Positions 33,367 to 45,078 of a stretch of DNA of 64,000 bases are shown in pieces. The position numbers and the translations under genes were made by a program. Source of the stretch: Prunus persica (Eukaryota > Streptophyta > Magnoliopsida > Rosales > Rosaceae); contig NC_034014.1 of NCBI RefSeq assembly GCF_000346465.2, positions 20,182,367-20,246,366 of the forward strand. Direction: 5' to 3'. The notes under the pieces are model-generated. The model was not told where the DNA came from, did no database searches, and saw only the letters and a list, made by a program, of their open reading frames with translations. Each line of letters begins with the position of its first letter. Positions within the stretch are counted from its first letter, which is position 1.

Positions 33367-34474
33367 CACACTTCTCCACAAGTTCCCGAGCTAATGGAAG
33401 AAGTTCAGGTGAACAAGATTTGTTAGGGTAACTTGAGAATGCTTTCATGCTAAAGAGCTCCCACGCATCACCCCTTTTCAGCGGTTGAATCTTGTGAACA
33501 TGGCTTTCAACTCCAAAAGAAGAGGATGCTATGTCTTCTCTTCGAGTTGTAAGCATGACTCGACTTCCAAGTTGTTTATCTGGAAATGAAAACCTTATTT
33601 TGTCCCAAAGGTGGACATCCCACACGTCATCCAATACAACTAGGTACCTTTTAGTCTCCAAGTAGTTCACCAAAATCTCCAGCAATTCGTTATAACTCAT
33701 GGCATTTATGTCTGCAGGGACCTCTTCCTTCATTGCTTTGTGGAATTCTTTGATCAATCTTCTTAGTAAGTCTTCAATCACATAAGACTGGGAAACAGTA
33801 ATCCACGCATAGCATTCAAAATGTCTCTTTACAATGTCATCTTTGAAGGTCCTTGCAACTAGAGTTGTCTTCCCTGATCCTCCCATCCCGACCACTGACA
33901 CAACAGTTTGGTGCTTCACTTCATCCATCAGCCATCCCAGTAACATGTTCTTATCGCCTTCAATCCCGACAAGTTCATCCTCCTTGTGATAAAGAGAAGA
34001 CTCCGCTTGGTTCCGCGCCCATCTTCGAATATCCTCAGAAGTACTTTTTCCTTCTACAGCTGCAGCACCACCATATCTCTGATTTCTCTCTGGAATAGCT
34101 CTAATGGCCACGGTGATTTTCTGCAACTTGTTGGCTATTTGACGCTTATACCAAAGGTTCTTGGGAAAGTGAACGGTTCTGCGGATCCACCTTCCAAATC
34201 GACCGCCGATTTGCTGCTCGTACATGTGATACATGAATTCGTCAATGATGTTTTCAACATCATTGGCCAAGTCTCGGAAGCTTGCGACCCACGCTTTCTG
34301 TACTTGTGTGTGTGCTTGCTCTCCGCGGTCAGCATCCTCTAGGAAGGATTTCATGAATACCAGCTCCTGCTTAATCACATCAACTTGATCACGAACACCC
34401 GCTATGGAGGCTGCTTCACTCTCAAGAATGGCTACAAATTTGCCAATGAATAGGTCTGCTGAAACTGACACCAT

Positions 34475-35770
34475 AATGGCCTTATTTTGGTATAAGCTTA
34501 ATCAAAAGAGCACATCGATCACATCTGGAATTTATTATAGGGAAGGGAGCAATCAATCTGTTGAAATTTAATGCTCATTTTTTATACAAAATTTTAGGAA
34601 AAATGGAAGTGTAAAAGATGGATGAGGGATGTCTGCTTGATTAGGAAGATGAGCCAAATATTCTTTAACTATGCTACAAGCCTACAACAGCTTAACTTTT
34701 ATTATTGCTCAAGACTATTTGTCTGGTTGTTGAGTGCTACCCGAAAAAAGTAGATTCCATCTTCTTCTCTTTTTTATAAGAGAAAAATCGAAAAAATAGA
34801 TTCCATCTCGCTATGGTTCTATTATTGCTGAAACCGAAACCGAAAACTTACAGAAAAGCAGAGAGAGAGAAGAATCGGAGAGAGAAATAAAAGAGAGAAA
34901 AGGAAGAAGAAGAGAGGGAGACAAAAAGGAAAAGGAAGAAGAATAAAGAGACGGAGAGAGAAAAAGGAAGAAGAAGAGAGAGACACAAAGAAAAAGGAAG
35001 GAGTCCGGATCTGCTGTGGTTCTATCCTTGGTGTCCCTTTACTTTATTAGACACGTGTCCATCCACTAACAGAAAATTAAGTTCTATTTTTTCACTAATA
35101 CTAATGAAATACCCACCACCAATGCTCAGAGAAGCCAACAGAGAATCCTTTTTCTTACACGATAACAAATGCTAAAGTCTGTTCGCCCATACTATAATAA
35201 GTGGGAAGTTATAAAAGGTTCACTTTATGGTCATCAAATTAATTTAAGGGCTAAGGAGAATTGAGATAAAGTTTCACAATTGGGTAGGTGAGAAACTCAG
35301 AATTTAATACCCAGCAAGCTCTGAGAAACCCATAGCTCTGAACAAACGAGGATTGAAGGCAACGATTAACGACGGTTGAAGGCAACAGTTAACGACGGTT
35401 GAAGGCAACGGTTGAAAGCAACGCCGTTCTATAAACCCTGTCAAAGTGTTTACTTTGAGTGGAAGGGGCAAATGCGTGGATTCCGAAACAGTAAAGGGGC
35501 AAAGCAGTGGGAGGGGAAGGAGAGAAGTTGCATTCATTAGAAGTGATAGGTTCCATTTGTGGAGCAAAGCTGCACAAAGACCCCGCACAGACACCTTGCA
35601 ATTGTTCAATAACCAGCATTTGGTGAGTAATTTATGGAATTTGAGTTTAGGGTTAGAGTAACGGTTTTTCCCAATTTGTACCATCAATGTTGTTGGATTT
35701 GGCATCTCTTCTTTGTGCTTCACTTGCATGTTAATTTTTGCTTGGGTATATGTGAAAAAACCAAATGGAA
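34475..35770. other. intergenic, upstream of the NBS-LRR gene
   Basis: Holds the likely promoter of the resistance gene, but I cannot fix a TATA box. A purine-rich tract of GAGAGA/AAGAAG repeats runs 34855-35000. A GAAGGCAACGRTTAACGACGGTT-type short repeat (about 22 bases, three copies) lies at 35354-35425. No coding sequence is convincing. Confidence 0.5.
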
Positions 35771-36546
35771 ATAAGTCAATAACATGTCAATAATGATATG
35801 AATAAGATAATGATGTTGAATTGGAGGAGGCCCTCAAAACCTTCCACATTTGAAGCAGTACAGAGTGCATATTATCTCTCTGGTGCTAGAATATATATAT
35901 ATATATTTTGAAATAAATATTATTTCCTTTGTTACTAAATTTGCCTGTGAAAAATGAGATCAGATAATAAACTCATGAATAAAAGTGCAAAGCATTTGAA
36001 ATAAAGGTTGATCCATGACCATAGTAAAATAAGTCAATAACATGTCAATAATGATATGAATAAGATAATGATGTTGAATTGGAGGAGGCCCTCAAAACCT
36101 TCCACATTTGAAGCAGTACAGAGTGCATATTATCTCTCTGGTGCTAGAATATATATATATATATATATATTTTGAAATAAATATTATTTCCTTTGTTACT
36201 AAATTTGCCTGTGAAAAATGAGATCAGATAATAAACTCATGAATAAAAGTGCAAAGCATTTGAAATAAAGGTTGATCCATGACCATAGTAAAATAAGTCA
36301 ATAACATGTCAATAATGATATGAATAAGATAATGATGTTGAATTGGAGGAGGCCCTCAAAACCTTCCACATTTGAAGCAGTACAGAGTGCATATTATCTC
36401 TCTGGTGCTAGAATATATATATATATATTTTGAAATAAATATTATTTCCTTTGTTACTAAATTTGCCTGTGAAAAATGAGATCAGATAATAAACTCATGA
36501 ATAAAAGTGCAAAGCATTTGAAATAAAGGTTGATCCATGACCATAG
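35771..36546. repeat. three-copy tandem repeat, ~260-bp unit
   Basis: Units begin ATAAGTCAATAACATGTC at 35771, 36029 and 36293. They are nearly identical except for the length of an internal (AT)n run, which explains the 258 and 264 base periods. The third copy ends at CCATAG near 36546. No coding content. Confidence 0.95.
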
Positions 36547-37011
36547 TGGCTGACTAAAGAAAAGCCTAGAAAGAAAGAGGATGTGGCAATGGCTTAGCAA
36601 GTAGATAGCAGAGCAGATGCTTTGCTTTGCTTCCTTCCACCATCTTTCTTATTTATTTAGTTATTTTGTGTTGTGTATGAGATGACAATAATTGTCATAT
36701 GTGTGAAGTGCAGAACTTGCCTAGATTGCACTCACACTCACTAATGCATCAACCATTGATTGGAGTTTAGATCCATAAATAAAACACATACTATTGCTTG
36801 TAATTCACAGAATCATTGCATTAACATGTATTTGCACAAAATTTGTCATATTTCTTTGATGATGTTAATGCCAGTGATCAGTAATCCCTATGCGCATGTA
36901 CTTAGTAAAATTTGTAATGTGCCTGGTTGACTAGTTGTGTAAATACCAATATGATTGTGCAAATACGTGGTAGTATATGTGTTCACGTTATTTCATCTTG
37001 TATTTCAGGAA
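36547..37011. other. leader region of the decayed Ulp1 gene
   Basis: No open frame of note. A good acceptor (TATTTCAG at 37001-37008) lies directly before the ATG at 37012, so an upstream leader intron is likely. Confidence 0.4.
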
Positions 37012-37493
37012 ATGGGATCCAACGTGCAGCTGGTATGGCCCGAGTCAGAGGCATATGCGTCACGGGTGAACAACTGCTCACATGCAAATTCATCCCTAGC
37101 TGCAATTCGAGCGAAGTTGAATACCGAACAAGTAGAATAATTCAAGACATTATGCTTTGGCCATCTTCTAAATATAGATAAGATTCAGTTTAGCGGGCAG
37201 ATTGTGCATAAGGTTGTGTTGCGTCGAGTCACGGGGCAAGGTGTGAAAGATTTGGATGGATTGAGTTTCTTAATAGGATGCGACGTTGCTCAGTTCACTC
37301 GTCAGGATTTCTATTTGATCACATGGCTTTGTTTTGGGGAAGTGCCTGAAGTTTCCAATGGAGAAAGTGCTGAAATTAGACTTTAGAAAAGATATTTTAT
37401 AGACGAAGGAATTACATGTAATGATTTAGAAGAAGCATTTCTGAGGTGCACAGAAAGATGACATCTACAAACTAGCTCTTGTTTACTTTGTTG

Positions 37494-37983
37494 TAGGGGT
37501 GGGCATCGGGACTGGAAAACTGGAACACCGAACCGAACCAGTAAAAAAAACCGAAAAAAAATTGATTGACCAGAAAGGCCAACAAATCGGACCGAAATCG
37601 GACTGAACAGGTTCCTATCTATTTCGGTTCTGATTTTACACCCTACCGCATGGGACCGGACCGAACCGAACCGGTCATATATATATATTTTTATTTTTAC
37701 AAAATTTTAAAATCTAATGTCATATTTTAAATTTTATAATCATTATTTTTCCAAGTTCAACTGCAAAAAATTTATAAATTTATAAATGTATGAATTGGAT
37801 TATTTGTTAATTTTTAAGCCAAAAAAAAAGTTATTTATTATAATTTTGTTATAAATTTTAAAAAAATAAATTAATAATTCGGTTCAAAATCGAAACGGGT
37901 CAGAACCGAACCGGTCGATTTTTGAAATTTTTTTTTGCCTAAATCAGATCGAACCAGACCAAACCGGACCGCGCCCACCCCTA
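37494..37983. mobile_element. hAT-type MITE
   Basis: A 490-bp non-coding element that begins TAGGGGTGGGC and ends GCCCACCCCTA, with the 8-bp target duplication CTTTGTTG (37486-37493, 37984-37991). Subterminal ACCGAACCG/CGGTTC copies occur at both ends. It splits the DUF1985 region. Confidence 0.93.
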
Positions 37984-39045
37984 CTTTGTTGAGTTAGTGA
38001 TTTTGGGAAGGGACAAGTATTTGAACATCAATGTAAATTACCTGACCCTTGTAGAGGACTTGGATGCGTTCAACAGGTATCCGTAGTGTTTGGTGTCTTT
38101 TAACAAAACCTAAGACAGTCTATTTTATGTACCAACAAAGTATACGAAAAGGAAGAGGGAAGGGAAAAAATAAGGTAAAGGGAACGAGCCAGAGAAATGA
38201 GAAGGGCAAGAAGGATAAGCATGGTGAAGTGCAAAGGGGTAGCTGGAGTTTTAAAGGTTTCACGTATGCTTTCCTGGTACATGGTAATAATGTTCATGTC
38301 AGTTATGCTTTGTGGACTTTAAAACTTAAATAATGACTTTTGTCATGTGAATTGTGTAGATTTGGTTATATGAATTAATTCCTAGATTGGCGGACCTGAA
38401 TTATTGCAAGGTTGTTGATCCTACAGTTGCCCCGCGTATTTTGCGATGGAGAACTACTACGTCTGTTCCCGAGATGAGAAAGTTGAACAATTATTTTTTC
38501 CAGAGCAAAGAGGTTTGCTTTGCAGCCCTTGAAACTGTTTATAAGATTCAATGAAATTTTTAAGTAGAATGATTGAATATGACTCTTGTCTGTATTATGA
38601 AACAGTTAGTTCAGTTGCGAGCGCTATGTTCGAGTGAAGAGGAAATGAGACAACCATATTGGAGTTCGCCACAGGATCGCCCTGCTGTTGTCACGACAGA
38701 GTCAATTCCTTCTCCATGTGCTAATCTTGATGAGTTGAATAAGGTGGTAAGCGTGTTGAGGTCCGAATTGTTTCAAGTAAAGCGGGAAAAAGACGTCCTT
38801 GAGTTAAAGGTCATACGTATGGAAAAACTTTTGGACCACTGTTTAGATCCCCAGTTTAAGCAGGAAGTAAGGAGGGACCTAACTTTACTGAAAGAGAGGA
38901 CGAATCGTTGTGTCGTGTCACATTTATTTAAGGGATGTGAGGAAGTGGATGACATTGAATGGGATGAAAGGCCAAGTAACAGAAATGGGGAGAGGAAAAG
39001 GAAGAGAGGGGGATTGAAGGGGGTGAAGTGCAAAGAAAACGAAGT

Positions 39046-39290
39046 GAGGTAGAGGAAGCGCAAAGAAAAAGAAGTGAGGGAGAGCAAGTGAAAATAAAAA
39101 GCAGCAAGGGATAGGAAGAGCAAAGAAAGAGCAGTGAGGGAGAGGAAGTGAAAAGAAAAAGCAGTGAGGGAGAGGAACTACAAAGAAAAAGCAGTGAGGG
39201 AGAGAATCTGCAAAGAAAAAGAAGGGAGGGCAAGGAAGTGAAAAGACAAAGAAGTGAGGAAAGGAAAGTGCAAAGAAACCAATGTGAGGA
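39046..39290 (+). repeat. coding minisatellite, 30-bp unit
   Basis: About eight copies of a 30-base unit like GAGGAAGTGCAAAGAAAAAG plus CAGTGAGGGA. In the plus frame it gives a 10-residue repeat of the type QRKSSEGEEL. It lies in the linker of the decayed Ulp1 gene, followed by the acidic tail DDEVVFLGDD. The long minus-strand frames over it are shadows. Confidence 0.85.
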
Positions 39291-40708
39291 AGAGGATGAT
39301 GAAGTTGTGTTTCTTGGCGATGACATTGGCAAGAGCACGGAGGAGACAAAGGTTGAGTTTACTCTCGAGGACATTGATTTGGATTAACCTACAGTTGTGC
39401 TATCTTAGTTGAACGTTTGGTTGAATGATGAAGGTAAAGCTGTGGAACAAGGGGTCCAATTACGGAAGAGGAATATGATTATTCTTATGTGGAAGATTAT
39501 TGAAGCTAATGAATTGGTGAAAAAAACTGTGCTAGAGACAACCCGACTTCGAATATTAGACCCAATGAAGGTGATTTCACATGATGATATGGTGAAATTG
39601 CTGAAACCTTGTTGGGAATGGCGCCATAACCCAAAGTAAGTCCCTTGTTTTTTCAGATAGAAGGCATGAATGTATATATTTTTTAATTGTTGTGATCTAA
39701 ATTTTTTTTTATACTCACAGTTTAGTGATGCAATTTGGCAATGTGGAAGCTGAGACAGAATTCTTTGCTTCCCTCGTCAAAGCTGACGGTTAGCTGAAAG
39801 GAGATGTAAGTTTAATTGATTGTGCATTTGTTTTAATGTACATAGATTATGAGATTGACAAGAAAAACATGTGTAGGACATTGATTTGGGGTTGTATCTC
39901 ATTCGGAACCAACAACAAGAGTTGGAGGTTGTAGAAATATCAGACTGGACAACGACCAATGTATTTTTTATGGTATGTCATAGGCCTTGACCAAGTGCAA
40001 TTAATAATTACAAATTATCCATACTTGCTTTGCGGAGGTGTTTAACCATTGATTGTTTTCTATTTCACAGAATCACATCCATACTTGCTTAAAAAAGAAG
40101 AAGAGTAGATTGGGTGGAAAATTAGAAACAGTTTACTGAACGTTGTAAATGGCAAGGTTCCGGCGTGTGGGATGAGTTGGGAGAACGCGTATAAGGTGTA
40201 TTCCCTTTGTATGTTGACGAAGTATAAGCATTGGGTGGCTCTAATGATTGATCTAGTTAAATGTGAAATCAAAGTGTACTATTCAATGGTTTCACTTATT
40301 CCAGATGAGATCTTAAAGGAAGAACTCGCCCCACTATCAATTACGATTCCAAATCTTCTCAACACCATTGAATTTTATGAAGAAGGTTTTTACGCAAACG
40401 ATTGCAGCTGAGATTGGCGGTGTCCGTGGCCAATAGAACGTGTGGATGTTCCACAATAGTCTAATTAGTGAGCACAAATTGTTAATTTAATTTAATTACT
40501 TTAAATTGTCAATTACGCTAGAATGTCATTACTTGAATTGATCGGGTTCTTGTTTTGCTTCAGAGGCGATTGTGGCATGTTCATATTGAAGTACATTGAG
40601 CTTTTGAGCGCTGAGATTCCTTTAGCTACTTGCACCTCTTAGAACATGCCCTATTTCCTGTTGAAGTTGGCTACAGAGATATTACAGGGAGATGCTTGCA
40701 TGCCATGA

Positions 40709-41655
40709 TATTGGTTGAAATTGGTTTGGTACATGATGATTAAATTGGTTTTGGGAATCTCTAATTTGAAACTCATGTAAATACACAATACAAACCCACG
40801 GGTCCTTTTCCAATTCTACCTCTGCTCCTTAATTCTTCTTCGTCTTTCTCAATCTTAGTGTATTTTTGTACATAATTTTAGGTTTCAGTTATTAGACAAT
40901 AACTATTAGAACCAAAATAGTGGCAAATATTATAGCGGATCATTGCTTTCATTTCGATTAGTGTGATACTACGCTACGTTTATTATCATATTGGGCTAAA
41001 TGTATATGGTAGCTGGATGCAGAGCATAGACAGAAAAATGAAGAATATGAAATGGAGATGCTGAGGCTTGGTGAGGAGAAAAGTAAATGGATCTGTAAAT
41101 CTATTGCACGTGGGCAATCTAAATGGATAGGCAGATGCATTTTTGAAGTTAAGCACATGCCATTCCCATACATAAAATGTGCATTTGGAGTGTAAAGTTT
41201 TTTTGGATTTAATGAAACAAACATCTGTGTAAACCTTAATCAAACTGCATTCAATTGGGATTTGAGGACTGCATATGTGAATGGCGACTGATGGCTTTTT
41301 AAATGTATTACATCATTCCAAAGTGATATGTCATGATTTATCCAAGCCACCATTCCAAATATCAGATCCCAATCTTTAAGCCATTCAACATGCCTTGACT
41401 TAATCGCAATGGGTTGCATCTTAATAAGGTAGTTCTGTAAAGGGGAATAGGCGGCTATGCCCTCCCCTCCAATGTTTTATTCAACCATGCCCTCTTTATA
41501 AAAACACATGAAAAAATGTCCCCAGTTGCAATGCTATAAAAACTTCATATTGGTTTCGTACCGCCCCTCGGCTTTGAATCCCTCTCTCCTTTATAATCGG
41601 TTAATAAATTCGTTGATTTTCTTTATTTTATTAGTTTTGGGCAGCTCAGTAGCAT
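40709..41655. other. intergenic, no gene seen
   Basis: AT-rich sequence with short frames only. The terminal repeats of the decayed Mutator-like element, if kept, should be near here, but I could not find a pair. Confidence 0.45.
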
Positions 41656-41659
41656 AAAA

Positions 41660-41935
41660 GTAATGTATATTGGTATGTCTATATTGCATGTCTGTTGCGT
41701 CTATATTGCTTGTCTATTGCGTGCATATCGTACATTTATTGCGTGTATATTGATTGTTTATTGCTTACGAATGAAATAAACAACAATACATAGGCAACAG
41801 ACAAGCAATATATGCACAACAGACAAGCAATATACATGAAATAGACATATAATATATACGCAATAGACATGCAATATACACGCAGTAGACCTGCAATATA
41901 CACACAATAGACATGCAATATACATTAGTCCCCAA
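41660..41935. repeat. 22-bp minisatellite with inverted arms
   Basis: On the right (about 41785-41930) the unit GCAATATACACGCAATAGACAT recurs about seven times. On the left (about 41664-41750) the inverse form occurs about four times. The two arms face each other around 41760, so the region can fold back. The repeat gives tyrosine-rich short frames on the minus strand that I do not regard as a gene. Confidence 0.85.
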
Positions 41936-42082
41936 TTACACCATACATAAGGAAGTCGTATTGAATAGGAAATTCTACTTAACAGTTGTTCTTCCTACTA
42001 AAAGAAAGAATAAGGATCGTTTCCTCCCTTAAATCTAACTCCTTAAATCTTATTTAGAGTGGTACTTTTGCCCCCAATAAAT

Positions 42083-42240
42083 GTGCAATATCGGAGTAAT
42101 AACATGCGATATACATGCAGTAAACAATCAATAAACCTTTAATAAACATGCAATATCCGAGCAATAACATGCGATATACATGCAGTAAACAATTAATAAA
42201 CCTTCAGTATACGCAAATAAACAATCTATATACACCGAAT
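42083..42240. repeat. 66-bp tandem duplication related to the minisatellite
   Basis: A unit starting TGCAATATCSGAGYAATAAC at 42083 is repeated at 42149. It shares the GCAATATACATGCAGTAAAC words with the 22-bp array upstream. Confidence 0.75.
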
Positions 42241-42797
42241 AATTATGCAATTTAAAAAAAATGTGTTGTCTTATTATTGCATTGTATTGGCCCTGTATTA
42301 TGATTTTATCGTTTTCGTATGAATTTATTTTTTTTAAGTCAATCTTGGAAAGTTTTTGCTGAGTTTCAGACAAATAAATGCTTTTGTTTCAAACAATAAT
42401 TTAAACTCAATGCCAATCCACCAATTTCAAGAATAAAAATTACAAATTGGGTTTGAAAACTCATTGGTGGTGCGTGCAACATGTCTTTTTTGGGGAGAAC
42501 TTTTACAATCCTTGAAACTGTGCACTTAATTGGTCATTAAAAGAACAAATAATATGAAAAATTGATACAAGTAATAAAACTAATACCAAGTCCTTAATGG
42601 ACTTCAGCATATTCAGCACCGTAGCATCATACATGTCATCTTGCTGTTCTGCTTGAGCGGAGGTTGCAGAAACCCATTCGAATCAATTACAACTGGTGGC
42701 TTCCTAATTGTAGGCATCATATATGCAAAATAATTCTGTCAGAGTTAGACCTAGGTTTTTTTTCACTCACATACATATTCTGGAAATGAAAACTTAC

Positions 42798-42916
42798 ATA
42801 GGAGGTTTCCAAAATGGCTTCCCTCGATTTTTATCTGATTTTGAAACCCGAAGCACTATTGCAGCTCCACAATACTGACTCCTCTTTGTTTGAGCAGGAG
42901 ATGAAGACGAAGACAT
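42798..42916 (-). pseudogene. GRF-type zinc finger exon (fragment)
   Basis: From the ATG at 42916 the minus strand reads MSSSSSPAQTKRSQYCGAAI and then VLRVSKSDKNRGKPFWKPP. This resembles the start of plant GRF-zinc-finger proteins, with the CG-A-VLR-S-S-KN-GK-FW pattern. The cysteine after FW is missing. A donor (CCTAT/GTAAG) follows at 42797. A second exon would lie at about 42600-42730 (EMTC-like residues) but is unclear. Such one-finger proteins are common near transposon genes in plants. Confidence 0.45.
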
Positions 42917-43619
42917 GTTGAATCTTCTCACTTGTACCTCTTCTCACTCAGATCTTCTCATTGAAACTTCTTCGGACTCATACCTTCTCACTCATAGTTC
43001 TCAGTCATACCCTTTCACTCATAACCCTAAACTTCTCACTCCACTCTCTCTCATCTCTGCCCAAATCGAATTATATCCTTCTTTTCTGTGTGTGGGTGGG
43101 TTGGTCACGATCTGGACACATGTACTATCAGAATTGTGGCACCTTTTACCCCAAAAACCAATATAATATTTCACTACAATTGAGGGGACATTGCTTTAAA
43201 TGTATATTTTAATTATATTTCATTAAGGAAACTAGTTGGATTAGAATCTATCATCATTGGTTCCATTTTAATAACCTTACTAGGGTTAGTTTGGTATGGG
43301 AAAATGAAAAAGTATCTGATGGGACCTTTTGTGACTAGTCAGTAATTCATCACATTTGTATCAATGAATGTGATGGCGAGAAAATCCTAAAAATGGCTAT
43401 GCAAATAGGTTATTAATTGACTTGTTGACTGTTTGACTCTCTTTGCATTTCGATGACGTTTTCCCTTCAGTTTCTTTAAAAAGGGTCAACTTGGAAAAGC
43501 CACAAGCGGAAACACCTTTTCAAAACTACAAACACAGGCTAAAACAAAACCAAAACCCCATATATTCTCATTTCTCCCTTCTTCCACTCCTCAAATCGTT
43601 CCATTCCAAAAATATTTCA

Positions 43620-44350
43620 ATGAATTCGAAACATTTCACTACACTCGGAGAAAAGAGAAGAAAGCATCTCCATTTGGATATGCCCCAAGCTTTCATCCTG
43701 GAGTTAGCTTGGTTTAAAGTGATGTTATACGTGGCAACCCAATCATCGGAAGATCTCTTCCGTATGACATCTATGTGTCCATTATTCCATACGTTGGCGA
43801 ACACTTCACAAGTGTGGAACACCATTTCAATGGTAAAGTACCCAGACCATCCTAGCTGGTACCATGCCAATCATGCGGTCCAGCTTTTCTTGCAATAATG
43901 TAGGGCTTGCGAGAACCCTGAGTTGATATTTTGAGAAGCGTTCGAAGTGTTTTTTATGCAGGGTAACGTGGAATCATTGTATGGGATGAGAATTGCAGCC
44001 ATGACAGGCCATATAGAAGCGGCATATCTAGTTGGACTACTTGGCATGTCCGGAATTGGTCAATCAAAAGAGGATGCATTAGAATTTTTGTGTTCTTTGA
44101 ATCAACGTAACAACATTGATATGAAAAGAACCAGGGATGCTTTGAGATGAAGATTAAGCTGAGTTTTCTTTGTTGCAAGACATATCGTAGATATGTTTTA
44201 CTATGGGAAGATTAAGTTCAATCACTACAACGCTTGTAACAATAACGAATGGTGTTTTGTTATTCAAGGTTGGCCTATTGAAGCAAAGATAAATCCTGCC
44301 TTCTAGACTTGTTGCAATCAATGCAAATGGCACATGAAAGTGCTTTTTGG
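43620..44350 (+). pseudogene. F-box protein At2g35280-like
   Basis: From the ATG at 43620: an F-box-like block (MPQAFILELAWFKVMLYVATQ, SSEDLFRMTSMCPLF) and HHVSL-like WNTISMVKYPDHPSW. After an in-frame TAA at 43896 come CRACENPEL and a Sel1/TPR-like helix pair (ESLYGMRIAAMTGHIEAAYLVGLLGM), all in one frame, with a second stop at about 43932. The cysteine-rich tail (CNQCKWHMKVLF) follows near 44310-44350 in another frame. This family is large and unstable in rosids. The frame upstream to 43443 is open but without family similarity. Confidence 0.6.
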
Positions 44351-44546
44351 TTCAAGGTGATGCGTGTGTATGTATGCCAGGGAATCCATACCCTTATAAT
44401 TAGTTGTAGTATGTTTTTACGGTTTTTATGCATTGTGGACTTGCTTCTCTTGAGTTCTAGGTTGGCTGGCTACGTTGTACAAATGTTGTTTAAATGTTGG
44501 GTTTTAATCTATTTTGTCTGGTGTTTGTGCTGTCATAAACCGTTTT

Positions 44547-44579
<33 letters not shown>

Positions 44580-45078
44580 TATTATATAGTAGAATGATTA
44601 CTGACATCATAGATGGGTAAGAATGACATTTTATTGACACAGATATTTTGCACAACTGCAATCTTAATATTTGGTAAACGAAAAGGCATGCATAGAGTGA
44701 GTATGTGTCTTTTCACTGGTGCTTGGGAATGACATTTTCCCACTTATCATATCCCAAACGATTTGGTTACGCGTTTCTTAAGCAAAACTTGAACAGTGAA
44801 TGACTTTGAATAATTTTTTCCTGATGTTGTAGAATGGATGGCTTGTATATTTCCATTTTATTTTTCAAAACATCCCTTAACCCTAAAAAAGAAAACAAAT
44901 TAACAAATTGAAGAAGAGACAAACTGATTAGCACTAGAAATGGTCTATTCGCACGCAAAATAACAATGAAAATAAAAATTTCGAGTAAATATAATTAACA
45001 AATGTACCGGCTAACAAGTAATATAATAATAATTATTATTATTATTTAGGATAAATAATAATAAAATACTAATGTAGC
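44351..45078. other. intergenic, no gene seen
   Basis: Includes a (TA)n microsatellite at about 44555-44585 and a TTA-rich run near 45025-45050. Confidence 0.5.

Larger units (their letters stand above)
30103..34474 (-). pseudogene. CC-NBS-LRR resistance gene (RPM1 type) split by an LTR element
   Basis: The N-terminal part runs 34474-33367 and the rest from 31700 to 30103. Leaving out the insertion and one TSD copy gives 2706 bases, 902 codons, with no stop or frameshift. Motifs in order: coiled coil with an EDVID-like VENIIDEF (73-80), P-loop GMGGSGKTT (196-204), kinase-2 VVLDDVW, RNBS-B GSRVMLTTR, RNBS-C DAWELF, then the GLPLA motif, RNBS-D CFLYCSLFPED, an MHD motif (CKMHDLLRE) and about a dozen leucine-rich repeats. 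The protein class senses pathogen effectors at the plasma membrane or in the cytosol and triggers cell death. The insertion interrupts codon 370, next to GLPLA, so this allele should give only a CC-NB fragment. The ATG at 34474 gives the standard N-terminus. Confidence 0.95.
37012..40708 (+). pseudogene. DUF1985-Ulp1 transposon gene (Kaonashi/MULE type), decayed
   Basis: Pieces of one gene lie in order. 37012-37480 encodes the DUF1985 domain (CFGHLLNIDKIQFSGQIVHKVVLRRV, then FLIGCDVAQFTRQDFYLIT), with a TAA at 37138 and a TAG at 37384. It continues after a hAT MITE at about 37984-38080. 38360-38515 and 38600-39050 hold the linker and a heptad-rich segment. 39046-39290 is a coding minisatellite. 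39409-39639 and 40165-40708 hold the Ulp1-type peptidase, with the His (KHWVALM) and Cys (RGDCGMF) kept, but the expected Asp after the beta strand is tyrosine (VYYSM). Such genes travel in Mutator-like elements of dicots. No terminal repeats were found. Clearly dead. Confidence 0.8.

Noticed and set aside
38773..39374. Long minus-strand frames rich in Phe, Ser and Leu
   Set aside because: They are the reverse of the coding 30-bp minisatellite in the plus-strand Ulp1 gene linker.
41736..42373. Tyr/Ile/Cys-rich minus-strand frames resembling membrane peptides
   Set aside because: They are translations of the 22-bp minisatellite.
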